The notes: a model not told the origin generated them from the letters alone. A stretch of DNA of 64,000 nt from Nematopogon swammerdamellus (GCA_946902875.1 OX336355.1:14913347-14977346), one strand, 5' to 3'. Positions 1-9,553 are shown, numbered from the stretch's first letter. Numbers and translations are program-made.

Positions 1-87
1 CGTAATTGCATTGTAATGAAAAAGTATTTTACTCGGAATGACATGCGAATTACAATTTGGCTGGTAGCTGTTGTTTAGGGACACGTC

Positions 88-187
88 TCACTGACATGGC
101 ACCTAGTTCACCAAGGTGTTGTGGACTGACATCACGGATCTAGTTAGGGTGATGTAGCCAATCGTGTCAGTTTCCATAAAAAAAACG
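88..187 (+). mobile_element. SINE1 3'-end fragment
   Basis: The segment matches the 3' third of the tRNA/5S-headed SINE found complete at 61035-61423. It runs from the cactgacatggcacctag block through the gtgtcagtttccat block and ends in an A-run. The 5' head is absent, as expected for a truncated retroposed copy. No gene is visible in 188-636. Confidence 0.7.
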
Positions 188-636
188 GTGAATTGGTATA
201 TATAAAAAAAATTGGGGATCATCTAGTTGTCTCATCAGAGAACCGAGCAGTAGTGACCAAAGGAATACCTATAAGTACTACGCTTAATAAGACATTAGCT
301 TGAATTAAACCGCAGGACAAAATCTACAGCTAGATAGGTAAATTTCAATGTACGTGATTAATCTCTTAGTATAAACATGTTTAAGACAACACTACTAATG
401 GATGCAAATGAAAAACAATAACTTCGTCCAAAATTAGCGATCGCCGATGCGACATCCCATTGTAAAAAAAATAACGGGAATCCCGATCAATAGATATCGC
501 GCCACTTTGCAAATCTTGGGGTTTCTATTCTATACTCGTGCGGCGAGTTGGACGTGAAGCTGCGCCGATACCAACACCGGTTTTCCCCGACAAGATAATT
601 ATTATTACTGAGTTGTTCTTTATAAACACTTCTCAC

Positions 637-1898
637 CTTCATGATTCTCAGACCGAAACCGGTCACTGACGTCGTGACTGCGCTGGCACTTCGAACGGGT
701 ATCTGTGCATTGACTGGCGTGTTGCCCTGGATATTACCGCCCGCTCCCTGCTGCAAGGGTGGCATCAACGTCGGGTCGTTCAATAACGCCACGGCCTGGC
801 TGCTCTGACTGTACTGACTCCCTTGACTGGGGGAAGGACGAACGAATTGCCCCGCCGCCGATGGGTAGTTTAGTCCTTGCTGATTTTGCGCGGTATCTGC
901 GTATTGCATGGGTGACCCAGAGTTTCCGTACTGAGCATTTTGAGCAGCGTTATAGTTTTGTCCAATAACATTTTGTCCCTGGCTACTCTGGGCCGAGCTC
1001 TGGGCAAATTGTGTCGGCTTCTTTTGAGATGCCGAGCTTGCACTTTCAGCGGTCTTACGATCGATTTGTCCCTGGTTGCTTTCGGCATATTGGGTAGGTC
1101 TCTTTTGAGACGGCGAACTCCCGTACTGGCTGTTTTGGTAGTTTTGTCCCTGGTCTGCGTATTGCGGAGGTCTCCTTGGGGATGTCGCTCCATGATAATT
1201 TTGACTCTGGGTCTGCTCTGGGTCGCCTTGATAGCCGTAGGACGATGTTGGTCTATACTCGTCTTTACTCTTTTGCTTCTGACGATTAACTGAATCTGTG
1301 GCGGTTTCAAATTGACCTCTGCTTTTAAATTCGATTGGATCTTGATAATCATCTGAAGGATCAGGAAAAATGAAAGAACCGCCCGCCGCGTGACTGCTTA
1401 TTCGATTGTGCAAAGCGACGCCGAAGGGTAAAATTTGAGGATATGCAGAAGGCAGAAAGAATGGGAAGACTGCTGCTCCAATTACCAAGTCCTGGCCTGA
1501 TGTCGTTGAGGCGAGAGCCAAGAGCAAAGCGACGCTCGTAACTGTAACATATAATTTAACAAATGTTATAAAAAAAAATTTAGTAAATAAACTAAAATTG
1601 AACATAGTTAATTGACACATTGGTTTTCATTATGTGGTAGAAACTACTTGTCTTCTCGAGGTTAAAGATAATTCATTTCGAAACATTAGACTAGCAAAAA
1701 TATAAAATGACATACAAAGCAAAACAAACAGCTAATGGAGCAATTAACAGGCCGCGCTACCTCATGCAGCTACCTCTCAGAACCGGTGGAGGTTTGAGGT
1801 CAACAACAATGCAATACTTCCTCAACGCCGACACCTTGTCCTTCATCTATGAATATTAAAATATATAGAAATGCTTTCACACGCTCACCTCTCTCCAT
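637..1898 (-). CDS. secreted Gln/Ser/Tyr-rich low-complexity protein (two-exon model, 3' end uncertain)
   Basis: The main exon (1541 down to 637) is long and open and codes for about 300 residues. Its unspliced frame could run further to a stop at 487. A good acceptor (ttatatgttacag) lies just before 1541, and a matching phase-1 donor follows a 10-nt coding exon at 1889-1898. The splice gives a protein starting MERVTSVALLLALASTTSGQ, a clean signal peptide that the unspliced ORF does not have. The mature part starts with a hydrophobic stretch rich in Pro, Phe and Ala (FPFFLPSAYPQILPFG). Then come imperfect repeats of about 25-30 residues built on P-T/P-Q-Y/F-A followed by a QGQ block, rich in Gln, Ser, Asn and Tyr. 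A strong donor (AAG|GTGAGA) ends the low-complexity part at 637, so the last residues of the unspliced ORF may be intronic and the true C-terminus may lie off the left edge. I do not recognise the family. An extracellular matrix, cuticle or silk-like role is only a guess from composition. Confidence 0.6.
1889..1898 (-). CDS. 10-nt first coding exon of the Gln-rich secreted protein
   Basis: The start codon is at 1896-1898, followed by two codons and one base before donor G|GTGAGC. Joining in phase 1 to the acceptor above 1541 creates a hydrophobic signal peptide. The alternative Met at 1620 needs read-through of a sequence that looks like intron. Transcript data would settle it. Confidence 0.5.
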
Positions 1899-2099
1899 TG
1901 TCACTTTTATTAAGAAAATATTGAAGTTCAGTTTCACTACAACCTCGTCGGTCTATGGAGACCACACTAGTGATAGTGATGCTGGGATGTTTTGGTGTGC
2001 AGCGCCATCTCTTAATGCCGCGGGGAAGCCGAAAGGCGTCCGGTGAGGTTGTGGGGAAACACGTTGACTCAGAGATACATACAAGGCAACAAAGTGGTT

Positions 2100-2375
2100 T
2101 ATTTGTTTCGATACCACCGCGTCTGCTGTCCAGTTTATATTTTAAGAAATGTAACAGTTTTCATTTCAGATCATTTGTAGATCTTTCTTCTGTAGAACTG
2201 GTATACTCTGGAACGCTCTCCCTGCCCACATATTTCCCCTCGGGTCCTTCAAGAGGGGCGTGAATGGGCACCTGTCATGCCGGTATGGCATTCGCAATCC
2301 CCGCATTCGACTGAATGTCCATAGGCGTCGTTAAACACCTTATGGGTAGCTCGGCGCCACATGTTACATGAAAAT
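2100..2375 (+). pseudogene. LINE 3'-end coding fragment (CR1/Jockey-like)
   Basis: Broken frames resemble the last part of non-LTR reverse transcriptase ORFs (a pattern like SSV.LVYSGTLSLP followed by a short tail). The conserved DNA tail after it (ggcctgtcatgccggtatggcattcgc style) recurs at 30.1 kb on the other strand and at 53.86 kb. There are several stops and shifts. It is a dead retroposon fragment, not a host gene. Confidence 0.55.
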
Positions 2376-2384
2376 AAAATTGTG

Positions 2385-2850
2385 AATACTTTTCCGCAAA
2401 CGGCGGTTCTTCTCACCGGCACAACAAATTTCTGTTGTACAAAACACAGATTAGGCCGGTGATGGAGTACAGTTACTGCAGTCACATCTGAGAGGGTAGT
2501 CCCCATTATCTGCTTGCGTCCTTGGACTCAATACAGCAGCGCCGAGCCATCCGTCTTGTTGGTGACCCGAAACTTACAGATGGTCTGGAGTCTCATGAGT
2601 CACTGACAATTTGTCGGTTCGCTAAGTCTGTTTTACAGCAATATTACGGACGCTGCTCGGTGGAACTAGCATCCCTTATTCCCTGCCACCTGCCCTATCT
2701 CCGCATGACTCTTCGCAGAGAGACTCAGCACCATTTTTTTGTTGGCTTTTGAGAGCCCACCGGTTCTCTAAATCATTTCTTTGTCGCGGCGCAGGGTGTG
2801 AAACTATCTTCCGGCGAATCTGCTGGCATGGCACCATGGAATTGAATTTG
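2385..2850 (+). pseudogene. LINE reverse transcriptase C-terminal fragment
   Basis: Reading in shifting frames gives IRPVMEYSYCSHI and then LDSIQQRRAIRLVGDPKLTD. This motif order is typical of the thumb and C-terminal region of CR1/Jockey-group reverse transcriptases (RP.MEYC.H, then LD.IQ.RA.RLVGD). In a normal element this region precedes the piece at 2100-2375, so two fragments lie head-to-tail in reversed order. Frameshifts and stops show it is inactive. Confidence 0.65.
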
Positions 2851-2947
2851 TATGTAATTGTAATTGTATGTTTTATATTTTAATAAATAGGGAATTGTGT
2901 TGATTTTGAGGCTTTTATTTTTTCATGCACGTGACTTAGACGGGCTT

Positions 2948-3135
2948 CACCACCGACAATAGCGGTGATATCAGCCCAACACACTTTGGTGAACTGGGTG
3001 CCATGTCAGTGCTTCCTCCTTTTTGATCGTGCTGAACTGGTAGGAAAACATGAACTATTTTATTTCATAGCTGCTTCGTTCGACCAACCTTCATTCAGTG
3101 CCGTGGTGGTATCCGTCCGGAAGGGAGAGGCCCTT
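2948..3135 (-). mobile_element. SINE1 fragment
   Basis: Diverged reverse-complement copy of the central and 3' part of SINE1 (ggtgatatcagccca, gaactgggtgccatgtcagtg, cattcagtgccg blocks). Head and tail are missing. Confidence 0.65.
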
Positions 3136-3189
3136 GTTTTTGAGAATCAGTGTGGCGTCCGGACTTGAGTCTGGAAAATTATGGCAAGC

Positions 3190-3715
3190 CTACCTATAAG
3201 GGTTCCGTTTTTTCCTCCTTTGAGGTACGGACCCCTAAAGAATTTACATAAGGATTTCGTTTGAAAATTATGGAAACGTTTAGCGTTTCCAGTGACCGTG
3301 ACGAAATAAAATCGGTCAAGTGGAAGTTTAACTCGCGTACGGAGGCTTCCGTAGATCCGCTATAAAACCATATTCGTCTATATTTTGTCTTTCTTTAATG
3401 CAAAATATAAATACCTGTTGCGTCATATATTATTCAGTAGCGTGAATATTCACTAATCCATTCTTAGCACGTTTCTTGTATGGGGACCCCTTAATTTTTT
3501 ACTTTTGGTTTTTTATTATTTGTTGGCCATCCACCATAATAACACATATTCTGTGAAAATTTCAACCGGCTACCTATTACGGTTCAAGCGATACAGCCCT
3601 ATGACGGACTGAGAGACAGACTTAGTAATAAGAAAGAAAGAAAGAGAGAAAAAAAGAAAACATCTTTCTTTCTTTTCTTACTTAGTAAGAGTATGGATAC
3701 GGAACCCTAAGAACT
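3190..3715 (-). repeat. GTTCCG-family interspersed repeat
   Basis: Starts with agggttccg and ends with acggaaccct, and contains the tract 'caaccggctacctattacggttcaagcgatacagccct' found in other copies at 13055, 36252, 54290 and 60484. It holds a purine-rich run (gaaagaaag) where other copies have (TCTG)n. It is non-coding. Probably non-autonomous, but its class is not clear from sequence. 3717-3755 is a small SINE2 scrap and 3760-3983 is AT-rich with nothing recognised. Confidence 0.6.
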
Positions 3716-3983
3716 AGTTCAGTATAGCCAGCAATATAAAGGGAAGTCTCCATTCTAGTTCATACTACTTATATACACGGTGCTGCAGTTGCCCCCGTAA
3801 TATTTTTAACTGACATAAGGGGGTTATTCTATATGTGAATCTAAAAACTTCTGTGAAGAAAAAAAAATTTAAACAAAAAGAGCATTATTTTTTATATACA
3901 AATTTTAAATAGGTATCTATTCTCAAAATGTATAGAGGAAAAAAAATGTTTTTTTCTTCAAATAAAAAAATCGTAGAACAAAA

Positions 3984-4234
3984 TTTTTTTTTTTTTTTAT
4001 GGAAACTGACACGGTTGGCTACATCACCTACAACGTCCGTGATGTCAGCCCATAACACCGGGTGAACTAGGTGCCATGTCAGTGCTTCCCCCTTTGATCG
4101 TGCCGGCTACACTGAACTGGTCGGAAAACACAAACTATTTACATAGCCGTTTCAACCGACGTTTCATTCAGTGCGGTGGTACCAACCCGGGCGGGTTAAA
4201 CCCTACCACCAAGTAAGATTAGGAGGGAAGGGAC
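3984..4234 (-). mobile_element. SINE1, 3' half (split by the LTR retrotransposon)
   Basis: Poly-T on the plus strand marks the A-tail, followed by the full SINE1 3' and central domains in reverse complement. The copy stops at GGGAC (4230-4234). This is one target-site copy of the retrotransposon, and SINE1 resumes at 8153. Joining the halves gives a complete SINE1 of the same layout as 61035-61423. Confidence 0.85.
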
Positions 4235-4367
4235 TGTAATGAAAGACAAAGCCAGATTAATATTTGGCTTTATTATTCGTAAAATATGCGTATTGAATTG
4301 AGTGACATTTGTCATTGTCAAGCAAGGTTTCATAAGTTACTCTGTGATAATCATAGAGTTTATCACA
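4235..4367 (-). repeat. 3' LTR of the gypsy-type element
   Basis: 133 bp with TGT...ACA ends, matching the other LTR except two bases. In element sense it holds an early inverted repeat (CTCTAT...ATAGAG around position 11-29, weakened in this copy) and an AATAAA at LTR positions 94-99 that can serve as polyadenylation signal. Confidence 0.93.
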
Positions 4368-4376
4368 TTCTCCCTT
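4368..4376 (-). promoter_or_regulatory. polypurine tract for plus-strand priming
   Basis: In element sense AAGGGAGAA abuts the 3' LTR directly, the position expected for the plus-strand primer of LTR retrotransposons. Confidence 0.85.
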
Positions 4377-4389
4377 GGTAAAAAATAAT

Positions 4390-7300
4390 CTAGTAGTTAT
4401 AGTCCTTCAAGTATCTTGGCTCTCGACGTATTCGGTCAGAACGCCGAGTTTCATTTCCGGTAGGTTCAGGCCTAGGAGCACTGGTTGAAGGTTGCTGAAT
4501 TTCTAGAGGTTCTGGTGGAATTGCAGGTGGTGCTGAGATTTCTGATCCTTGTTCCCAATCTACGTCAGATATGATAGACTCTGGGGCCTGGTCATGATAC
4601 TGTTCGCCTGCAGGAGCAAGATGTCGATTAGAAACCGTTGTTTCTGTACCATCGCGTAACTTGACGTAAGAGTACTCGGGATTAGACTCCAAAAGTTCCA
4701 CCTCTTCGACAAGGGGATCATATTTGCTTGTTCGCACTCGTCGTTTCAGTAACACGGGGCCCGGTGTGGAGAGCCAGGTGGGTACGGACTCCCCATTAGG
4801 TGAACGACGCCCATGTAGAAACATTCTTTCATGCGGAGTGCAGTTGGTAGATGTGCATAGGAGCGATCTTATTGAATTTAACGCTGCATTCAGTACTTCT
4901 TCCCAACTTATGACTGTCTTCCCCTTTGTTTTTAATGCTAGCTGAACGCTTCTCCAAACTATTCCATTGTATCTCTCCACTTGTCCATTTCCTTGAGGGT
5001 TATAACCAGTGGTGCGGCTTGTCGCTATGCCTTTGGAATTCAGATATTGTTTTAGTTCAACCGACATGAAGGATGAACCTCGGTCCGAGTGCACGTATCC
5101 TGGCATGCCGAAGACACAGAATAAGCTTTCCAAATGCTTAATTACTGTTGCCGTGCTTAGATCTGTAGACGGAAAAGCAAATGGAAACCTGGAGTATTCG
5201 TCGATTATGGTGAGTATATATTTATTTCGTGTAGAGCTCGGTAGTGGTCCTTTGAAATCTAAGGAAAGACGTTCGAAAGGCGACGTAGCCTTAATTAAGG
5301 TTCCATGCTTCTTGGTAAACCGAGGTTTGATTTCTGCACAAATAGAACACTGAGCTGTAACTCGCTTGATTTCTTCGATTGAATAGGGTAAATTCTTTAC
5401 GCGTACCCAATGTGTCATTCGCGTTACACCGGGGTGACATAACTCTCGGTGTAATTGTTCCAGTCTACTCTCGGAGGCCAAGCTGGCACAGACTCGTGAT
5501 AGGGCGTCAGCTGTTTGATTTTCGCGTCCCGGTCTGTACACAATGTCAAATTTATAGACTGACAGTTCTAAACGCCATCGCTCTATTTTTTCGTTTTTAA
5601 TCTTGCTATTGTGTTTTTGGTCAAACATAAACGAAACTGAACGTTGATCGGTTATCAGTTTGAACTGTCGACCAATTAGAAATTGCCTCCATTTTCGAAG
5701 TGATTCTACTATTGCATATGCTTCCTTTTCTATAGAGGAGTGACGTCGTTCGCTATCTGAAAGCGTCCTGGAAAAGAAAGCGACTGGTCTGCCTGATTGA
5801 GAGAGAGAAGCGGCGATCGCGAAGTCCGAAGCGTCTGTTTCAACTGTCAGCGGGATTTGATAGTTTATTGCTGTTATTGTAGATTTTGCTATATCTTCTT
5901 TAACATTTGCAAACGCTTCTCTAGCTCCTTCATTCACTGGAAAAGATTCCGTTTCGACGAGAGCTCGTATTTTCTCTGAAAATTTCGGGACCCATTTTGC
6001 GTAGTGGGAAAACATACCAATCGCTCGTCGTAGTGACGCTGAATCTTGTGGGACTAGTAGCTCAAGTAAGGGACGTAGTCGCTCAGGGTCGGGCTTAATT
6101 TGCTTTTGAGAAATTGTGTATCCTAATAGGTCTATCGTCTTTAGGGAGAAAGAGCTCTTTTCCTCGTTCAGTGTTAAATTATAGGTAGCTACTGCTTCCA
6201 TAAATTTTGAGAGGTTGTTGTCATGATCTTTTTGATCGACTCCGCATACAGTAATGTCGTCTAAGTAGGCAAAGACTCCTTTCAGTTGTTCTCGACGAAT
6301 TATATCATCCATTACACGTTGAAAGGTTGCCACTCCGTTGGTGACTCCAAACGGAATTCTGGTAAATTGGTATAGGTTACCTCCGGCCTCAAAAGCGGTG
6401 TATTTCCTGTCCCGCTCCACGATTGGTATCTGATGATAAGCGCTTCGTAAATCTATTTTGCTGAATACTTCATATTGTGCCACTTTTGCTATCATAGTCT
6501 CGATGTTAGGGAGAGGATATGCATCTAGCTGTGTGTAGCGGTTTATTGTTCTCGAATAGTCTATAACTAACCTCTTCTTATGGCTAGGATTAGTCGTTAC
6601 TAAGACTTGGGCGCGCCATGGAGAGAAGCTATTCTCAATTATTCTGCTTTGCAGGAGTTTCTTGATTTCACTGTCTATAAAACTTTTATCAGCTTCACTA
6701 TATTTTCTAGATTTTATAGCGATCGGTTTTATTGAATCTTCTAAGTGCTGGAACAGCCGTACAGGCTGTACAGCTGCTTCTGTAAGAGTGGTGCATGCTA
6801 TCTTTAGAGGTCTTCGTGGACCTCCGTAAGTCACTTCCAGTGTTTTGTGTTGCTCGAAGACATTGTTGCCCAATATGACGTCAGCACAAAGATCTTCCAT
6901 AATCAATATAGGAACGTTGTCGTATGTATGGCCCTTTACTTGTATAGTTGCTTGACATGTTCCTTCAATGTGAGCTTGATGACATCTTGACGCTAGTGTA
7001 ATAATTTCATTGTGTTTGTTTCTTTTAATTTTGAAGCGGCTGGCCAGCGCGCTATTTATGAAGGTACTAGTACTTCCTGTATCGATAAGAGCATCAGCTG
7101 CTTGGCCGTTTATAGTAATTGGAATCGTCGTCTTTCGCAAACCAACGGGCGCAGCAGCAGTCGTCATAATGTTGGTTTCTGCTCCTTCATTTACAGCAAT
7201 AGCATGTTCTTTTGCTGAACTGCTCTTACATACCCTTGAGTAATGACTTCGTTTTCCACAGTTTTGACATGTACTGTTGAGAGCTGGGCATTTTCGACGG

Positions 7301-7968
7301 GGGTGTCTGGAATTTCCGCAGAAATAGCATACATCTTTCTCTTGAGTGGTTGTGGAAGGAATGTTGTTTGTCTTTTTGTTTCCAATTGTGTTCAAGGTGC
7401 TAGGACTGGTAAAATCGTTTGAATGCTCCTTGGCCAACTCTAATGAACGAGCTTGTGTGAATGCTTCGTTCAGTTCGAGGGTAATGTTTTCTAGGAGTCT
7501 TTGACGAATACTGTCTGATATAAGACCCGTAATGAATGCATCACGTATGTAGTCGTTTTGATTTTGCTCTAATGTTACGGCCTTGAAATTACAATCCTTA
7601 GCCAAAAGTTGTAACGCTCGAAGATATAAATCCACCGTCTCACCTGGCTGTTGCCGTCTGGTGGCTAGGAGATGTCTGGAATATATCTCATTGCATGGCT
7701 TTATGAATATCTTGTCTAGAGTTTCTATGGCGTTCTGAAAACTCGTGATGTGGCTAATGTGACTAAATATTGCAGGGGATATATGGTTCACCAGTAATTG
7801 TAGTTTGATTTGATCCGACATTTGTTGGGCTTGCTTTTCTCCTTGTTGTGGTCCTTGAGCATTGATAAAGTTTGAGAAAGTTTGTTTCCAGTGCTGCCAT
7901 TGTGACGTTGTTTCTTCTGGAGAGGAAGGGTCGACATCGAATCTGTCTGGTCTGAGGAACTTTTCCAT
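4390..7968 (-). CDS. Gag-Pol polyprotein of the Ty3/gypsy-type element
   Basis: One uninterrupted ORF of 1192 codons. Residues 1-210 are a Gag-like helical region. Two CX2CX4HX4C zinc knuckles lie at about 214-227 and 234-247. The aspartic protease motif DTGST is at about 296-300. Reverse transcriptase spans about 410-620 with YLDD at about 568-571. The RNase H region starts with TDASDF near 711, and SSIEKEAYAIVESLRKW follows near 744-760. Integrase has an HHCC zinc site (H840, H845, C874, C877) and a DD35E triad (D904, D962, E998). A basic, Pro-rich tail ends the protein 14 nt before the polypurine tract. Gag and Pol are in one frame with no stop or -1 shift between them, unlike many gypsy elements. 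All catalytic residues I looked for are present, so it may encode an active enzyme. It replicates the element through an RNA intermediate and inserts it into host DNA; it is not a host gene. Confidence 0.95.
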   Translation of the reverse strand: MEKFLRPDRFDVDPSSPEETTSQWQHWKQTFSNFINAQGPQQGEKQAQQMSDQIKLQLLVNHISPAIFSHISHITSFQNAIETLDKIFIKPCNEIYSRHLLATRRQQPGETVDLYLRALQLLAKDCNFKAVTLEQNQNDYIRDAFITGLISDSIRQRLLENITLELNEAFTQARSLELAKEHSNDFTSPSTLNTIGNKKTNNIPSTTTQEKDVCYFCGNSRHPRRKCPALNSTCQNCGKRSHYSRVCKSSSAKEHAIAVNEGAETNIMTTAAAPVGLRKTTIPITINGQAADALIDTGSTSTFINSALASRFKIKRNKHNEIITLASRCHQAHIEGTCQATIQVKGHTYDNVPILIMEDLCADVILGNNVFEQHKTLEVTYGGPRRPLKIACTTLTEAAVQPVRLFQHLEDSIKPIAIKSRKYSEADKSFIDSEIKKLLQSRIIENSFSPWRAQVLVTTNPSHKKRLVIDYSRTINRYTQLDAYPLPNIETMIAKVAQYEVFSKIDLRSAYHQIPIVERDRKYTAFEAGGNLYQFTRIPFGVTNGVATFQRVMDDIIRREQLKGVFAYLDDITVCGVDQKDHDNNLSKFMEAVATYNLTLNEEKSSFSLKTIDLLGYTISQKQIKPDPERLRPLLELLVPQDSASLRRAIGMFSHYAKWVPKFSEKIRALVETESFPVNEGAREAFANVKEDIAKSTITAINYQIPLTVETDASDFAIAASLSQSGRPVAFFSRTLSDSERRHSSIEKEAYAIVESLRKWRQFLIGRQFKLITDQRSVSFMFDQKHNSKIKNEKIERWRLELSVYKFDIVYRPGRENQTADALSRVCASLASESRLEQLHRELCHPGVTRMTHWVRVKNLPYSIEEIKRVTAQCSICAEIKPRFTKKHGTLIKATSPFERLSLDFKGPLPSSTRNKYILTIIDEYSRFPFAFPSTDLSTATVIKHLESLFCVFGMPGYVHSDRGSSFMSVELKQYLNSKGIATSRTTGYNPQGNGQVERYNGIVWRSVQLALKTKGKTVISWEEVLNAALNSIRSLLCTSTNCTPHERMFLHGRRSPNGESVPTWLSTPGPVLLKRRVRTSKYDPLVEEVELLESNPEYSYVKLRDGTETTVSNRHLAPAGEQYHDQAPESIISDVDWEQGSEISAPPAIPPEPLEIQQPSTSAPRPEPTGNETRRSDRIRREPRYLKDYNY

Positions 7969-7999
7969 TTTTGCGGTGTTCCTTAATTATGTATACTCA

Positions 8000-8013
8000 T
8001 TACGAATAATAAA
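8000..8013 (-). promoter_or_regulatory. primer-binding site complementary to the element's own LTR
   Basis: One base after the 5' LTR the element-sense strand reads TTTATTATTCGTAA. This is the exact reverse complement of TTACGAATAATAAA inside the LTR (8049-8062). Tf1/sushi-group elements prime minus-strand DNA with a fold-back of their own mRNA, so the site looks like a self-primer site. I saw no match here to a familiar tRNA 3' end such as TGGCGCC or TGGTAGC. Confidence 0.7.
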
Positions 8014-8014
8014 T

Positions 8015-8147
8015 TGTAATGAAAGACAAAGCCAGATTAATATTTGGCTTTATTATTCGTAAAATATGCGTATTGAATTGAGTGACATTTGTCATTGTCA
8101 AGCAAGGTTTCATAAGTTACTCTATGATAATTATAGAGTTTATCACA
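8015..8147 (-). repeat. 5' LTR of the gypsy-type element
   Basis: 133 bp, TG...CA, followed by target-site copy GGGAC at 8148-8152. It contains the 14-nt segment (8049-8062) complementary to the primer-binding site. Confidence 0.93.
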
Positions 8148-8152
8148 GGGAC

Positions 8153-8293
8153 CTACAGTTTTACGAGGAATCCGAACCTCGGTCAGCCTCCAACGGTCAG
8201 CGGTCACCCATCCAAGTACTGACCGCGCCCAGCGTTGCTTAACATTCAATAGCGACAGTTGACTGTCTGCACCACTGAGCTATCGAGGCTGAC
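8153..8293 (-). mobile_element. SINE1 head (other half of the SINE split at 4234)
   Basis: In reverse complement the segment starts GTCAGCCTC and has an A-box-like ATAGCTCAGTGGT. Then comes the 5S-rRNA-like core (gttaagcaacgctgggcgcgg, cttggatgggtgaccg), the closing GAGGCTGAC and a B-box-like GGTTCGGATTCC. It continues directly into 4234 once the retrotransposon is removed. Confidence 0.85.
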
Positions 8294-8365
8294 AAGAGTT
8301 CTATTTCACGTACAGAATCACCCCCTTTCGGGTTTTACGGTTGGAGTTGCAGCACCGTGTATAAG

Positions 8366-8500
8366 GGAAGTCTCTGTTATTTTATTAATATGAGACCTTC
8401 TCGGATGTGACATTGGCTGGTCGGACTCGGAACATATAGTGATCTCTCAAGTGCTGCCCGTCTTGAATCAGCCATTCATATCGGATTACATATACAAATA
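8366..8500 (+). mobile_element. SINE2 3' fragment
   Basis: Diverged copy of the SINE2 3' domain (agtctc..., ccttctcgga.gtgacattggctggtcgg, ...atcggattacat). No head. Confidence 0.55.
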
Positions 8501-8544
8501 AAATTTGTAATTGATCTAAACGCCAGACGGGGTACCTTTTTGTA

Positions 8545-8800
8545 AAAAAAATGCACTTTAGATTTGCTACCGAAATGTATTTTAAATTCTTCTTCTCCCT
8601 TCCCTTCTTACCTTATTAGGTGTTAGGGTTTATGCCGCCCGGGGTGGTACCACCGCAGTGAATGAAACGCTCTTTTTGTAAATGCACTTTGGATTTGCTA
8701 CCGAAATGTATTTTAAATTCTTCTTCTCCCTTCCCTTCTTACCTTACTAGGTGGTAGGGTTTATGCCGCACGGGTTGGTACCACCGCAGTGAATGAAACA
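8545..8800 (+). repeat. tandem duplication of a SINE1 junction segment
   Basis: A unit of about 130 bp beginning atgcactttagatttgctacc and running into the SINE1 central block (ttaggtggtagggtttatgccgc...gcagtgaatgaaac) occurs twice in tandem with few differences. The second copy continues into the SINE1 body that follows. Confidence 0.75.
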
Positions 8801-9370
8801 TCCGTTGAAACGCCTATGTAAATAGTTCGTATTTTCCGTCCGGTTCAGTGTAGCCGACATGAAATGAAGGCAAGCACTGACATGCACCTAGCTCACATTG
8901 GCGTATATAGAGGGGGGGGGGGGGGGGGGGCGGGTGGGCACGGCCCACCCCAGAAGTGTCTGGTGCCCACCCCAGGATGTTGGGTTGCCAACCCAAAATT
9001 CTAGGGTGGGCACTTAAATAATTTCACACAAAAACACTTAAATAATCTACAGCTGAGGAATCAACATAAAATTCCATTTCCATCCAGGTAATCAAAATAA
9101 ACACTTTAAAAAAATGGTTTTGTTTAATTTTATTTAGGTAAAGAAACTTTCCGAAATCAATGTTCGAAATACGGCTCAACACTTCAAATTACCTACTTTT
9201 ATTGCCTAGGTACATCGGGTTTCGGCTTCATCGGCCATCGCTTTTCAGGGTCCAGGCCCACCCTAGAAAATAACCCTAGATACGCCAATGCTAGCTCACC
9301 CAGTGTTATGGGCTGACATCACGGATGTAGTAGGGTGATGTCGCCAACCGTGTCGGTTTCCATAAAAAAA
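8736..9370 (+). mobile_element. SINE1 body and tail, interrupted by a hAT MITE
   Basis: SINE1 central and 3' domains run from the ggtggtagggtttatgcc block to 8895 and continue at 9299 (cccagtgttatgggctgacatcacgg) to an A-tail near 9370. The gap is exactly the MITE at 8896-9290 plus one copy of its 8-bp target duplication. Confidence 0.8.
8896..9290. mobile_element. hAT-type MITE in SINE1
   Basis: Terminal inverted repeats CATTGGCGTATATAG and CTAGATACGCCAATG, flanked by an exact 8-bp duplication CTAGCTCA (8888-8895 and 9291-9298). Eight-base target duplications and CA...TG ends are typical of hAT transposons. The 395-bp inside has a G-run of about 18 near the left end and no transposase ORF. 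Confidence 0.88.
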
Positions 9371-9427
9371 TCAATGATTTTCAATATTGCCTACGCTATC
9401 GTCCGATCCTCCGTATCACAGATGTTT

Positions 9428-9553
9428 TTATGGAAATTGACAAAGGTTCGCTACATCACCTACTATATCCGTGATGTCAGCCCATAACACCTTGATGAAC
9501 TAGGTGCCATGTCAGTGATTCCCTTCGGTCGCGCCGGCTACACTGAACCTGGA
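9428..9553 (-). mobile_element. SINE1 3' fragment
   Basis: Reverse-complement copy of the SINE1 3' domain, starting atggaaattgacaaaggttcgctacatcacc and ending in the cggctacactgaacctgg block. Confidence 0.75.

Larger units (their letters stand above)
4235..8147 (-). mobile_element. complete Ty3/gypsy-type LTR retrotransposon, nested in a SINE
   Basis: Two 133-bp LTRs (8015-8147 as the 5' LTR, 4235-4367 as the 3' LTR) run TG...CA and differ at only two positions that I can see. They are flanked by an exact 5-bp target-site duplication GGGAC (4230-4234 and 8148-8152). Between them are a primer-binding region, one long open reading frame for Gag and Pol together, and a polypurine tract AAGGGAGAA touching the 3' LTR. 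Domain order protease, RT, RNase H, integrase places it in Ty3/gypsy, not copia. The very short LTRs and single fused ORF are noteworthy. Near-identical LTRs and an open ORF suggest recent insertion. Confidence 0.95.

Noticed and set aside
870..1352. Minus-strand 160-codon and plus-strand 117-codon frames inside the Gln-rich gene
   Set aside because: Shadows of the Gln-rich coding frame, kept open by its biased codons.
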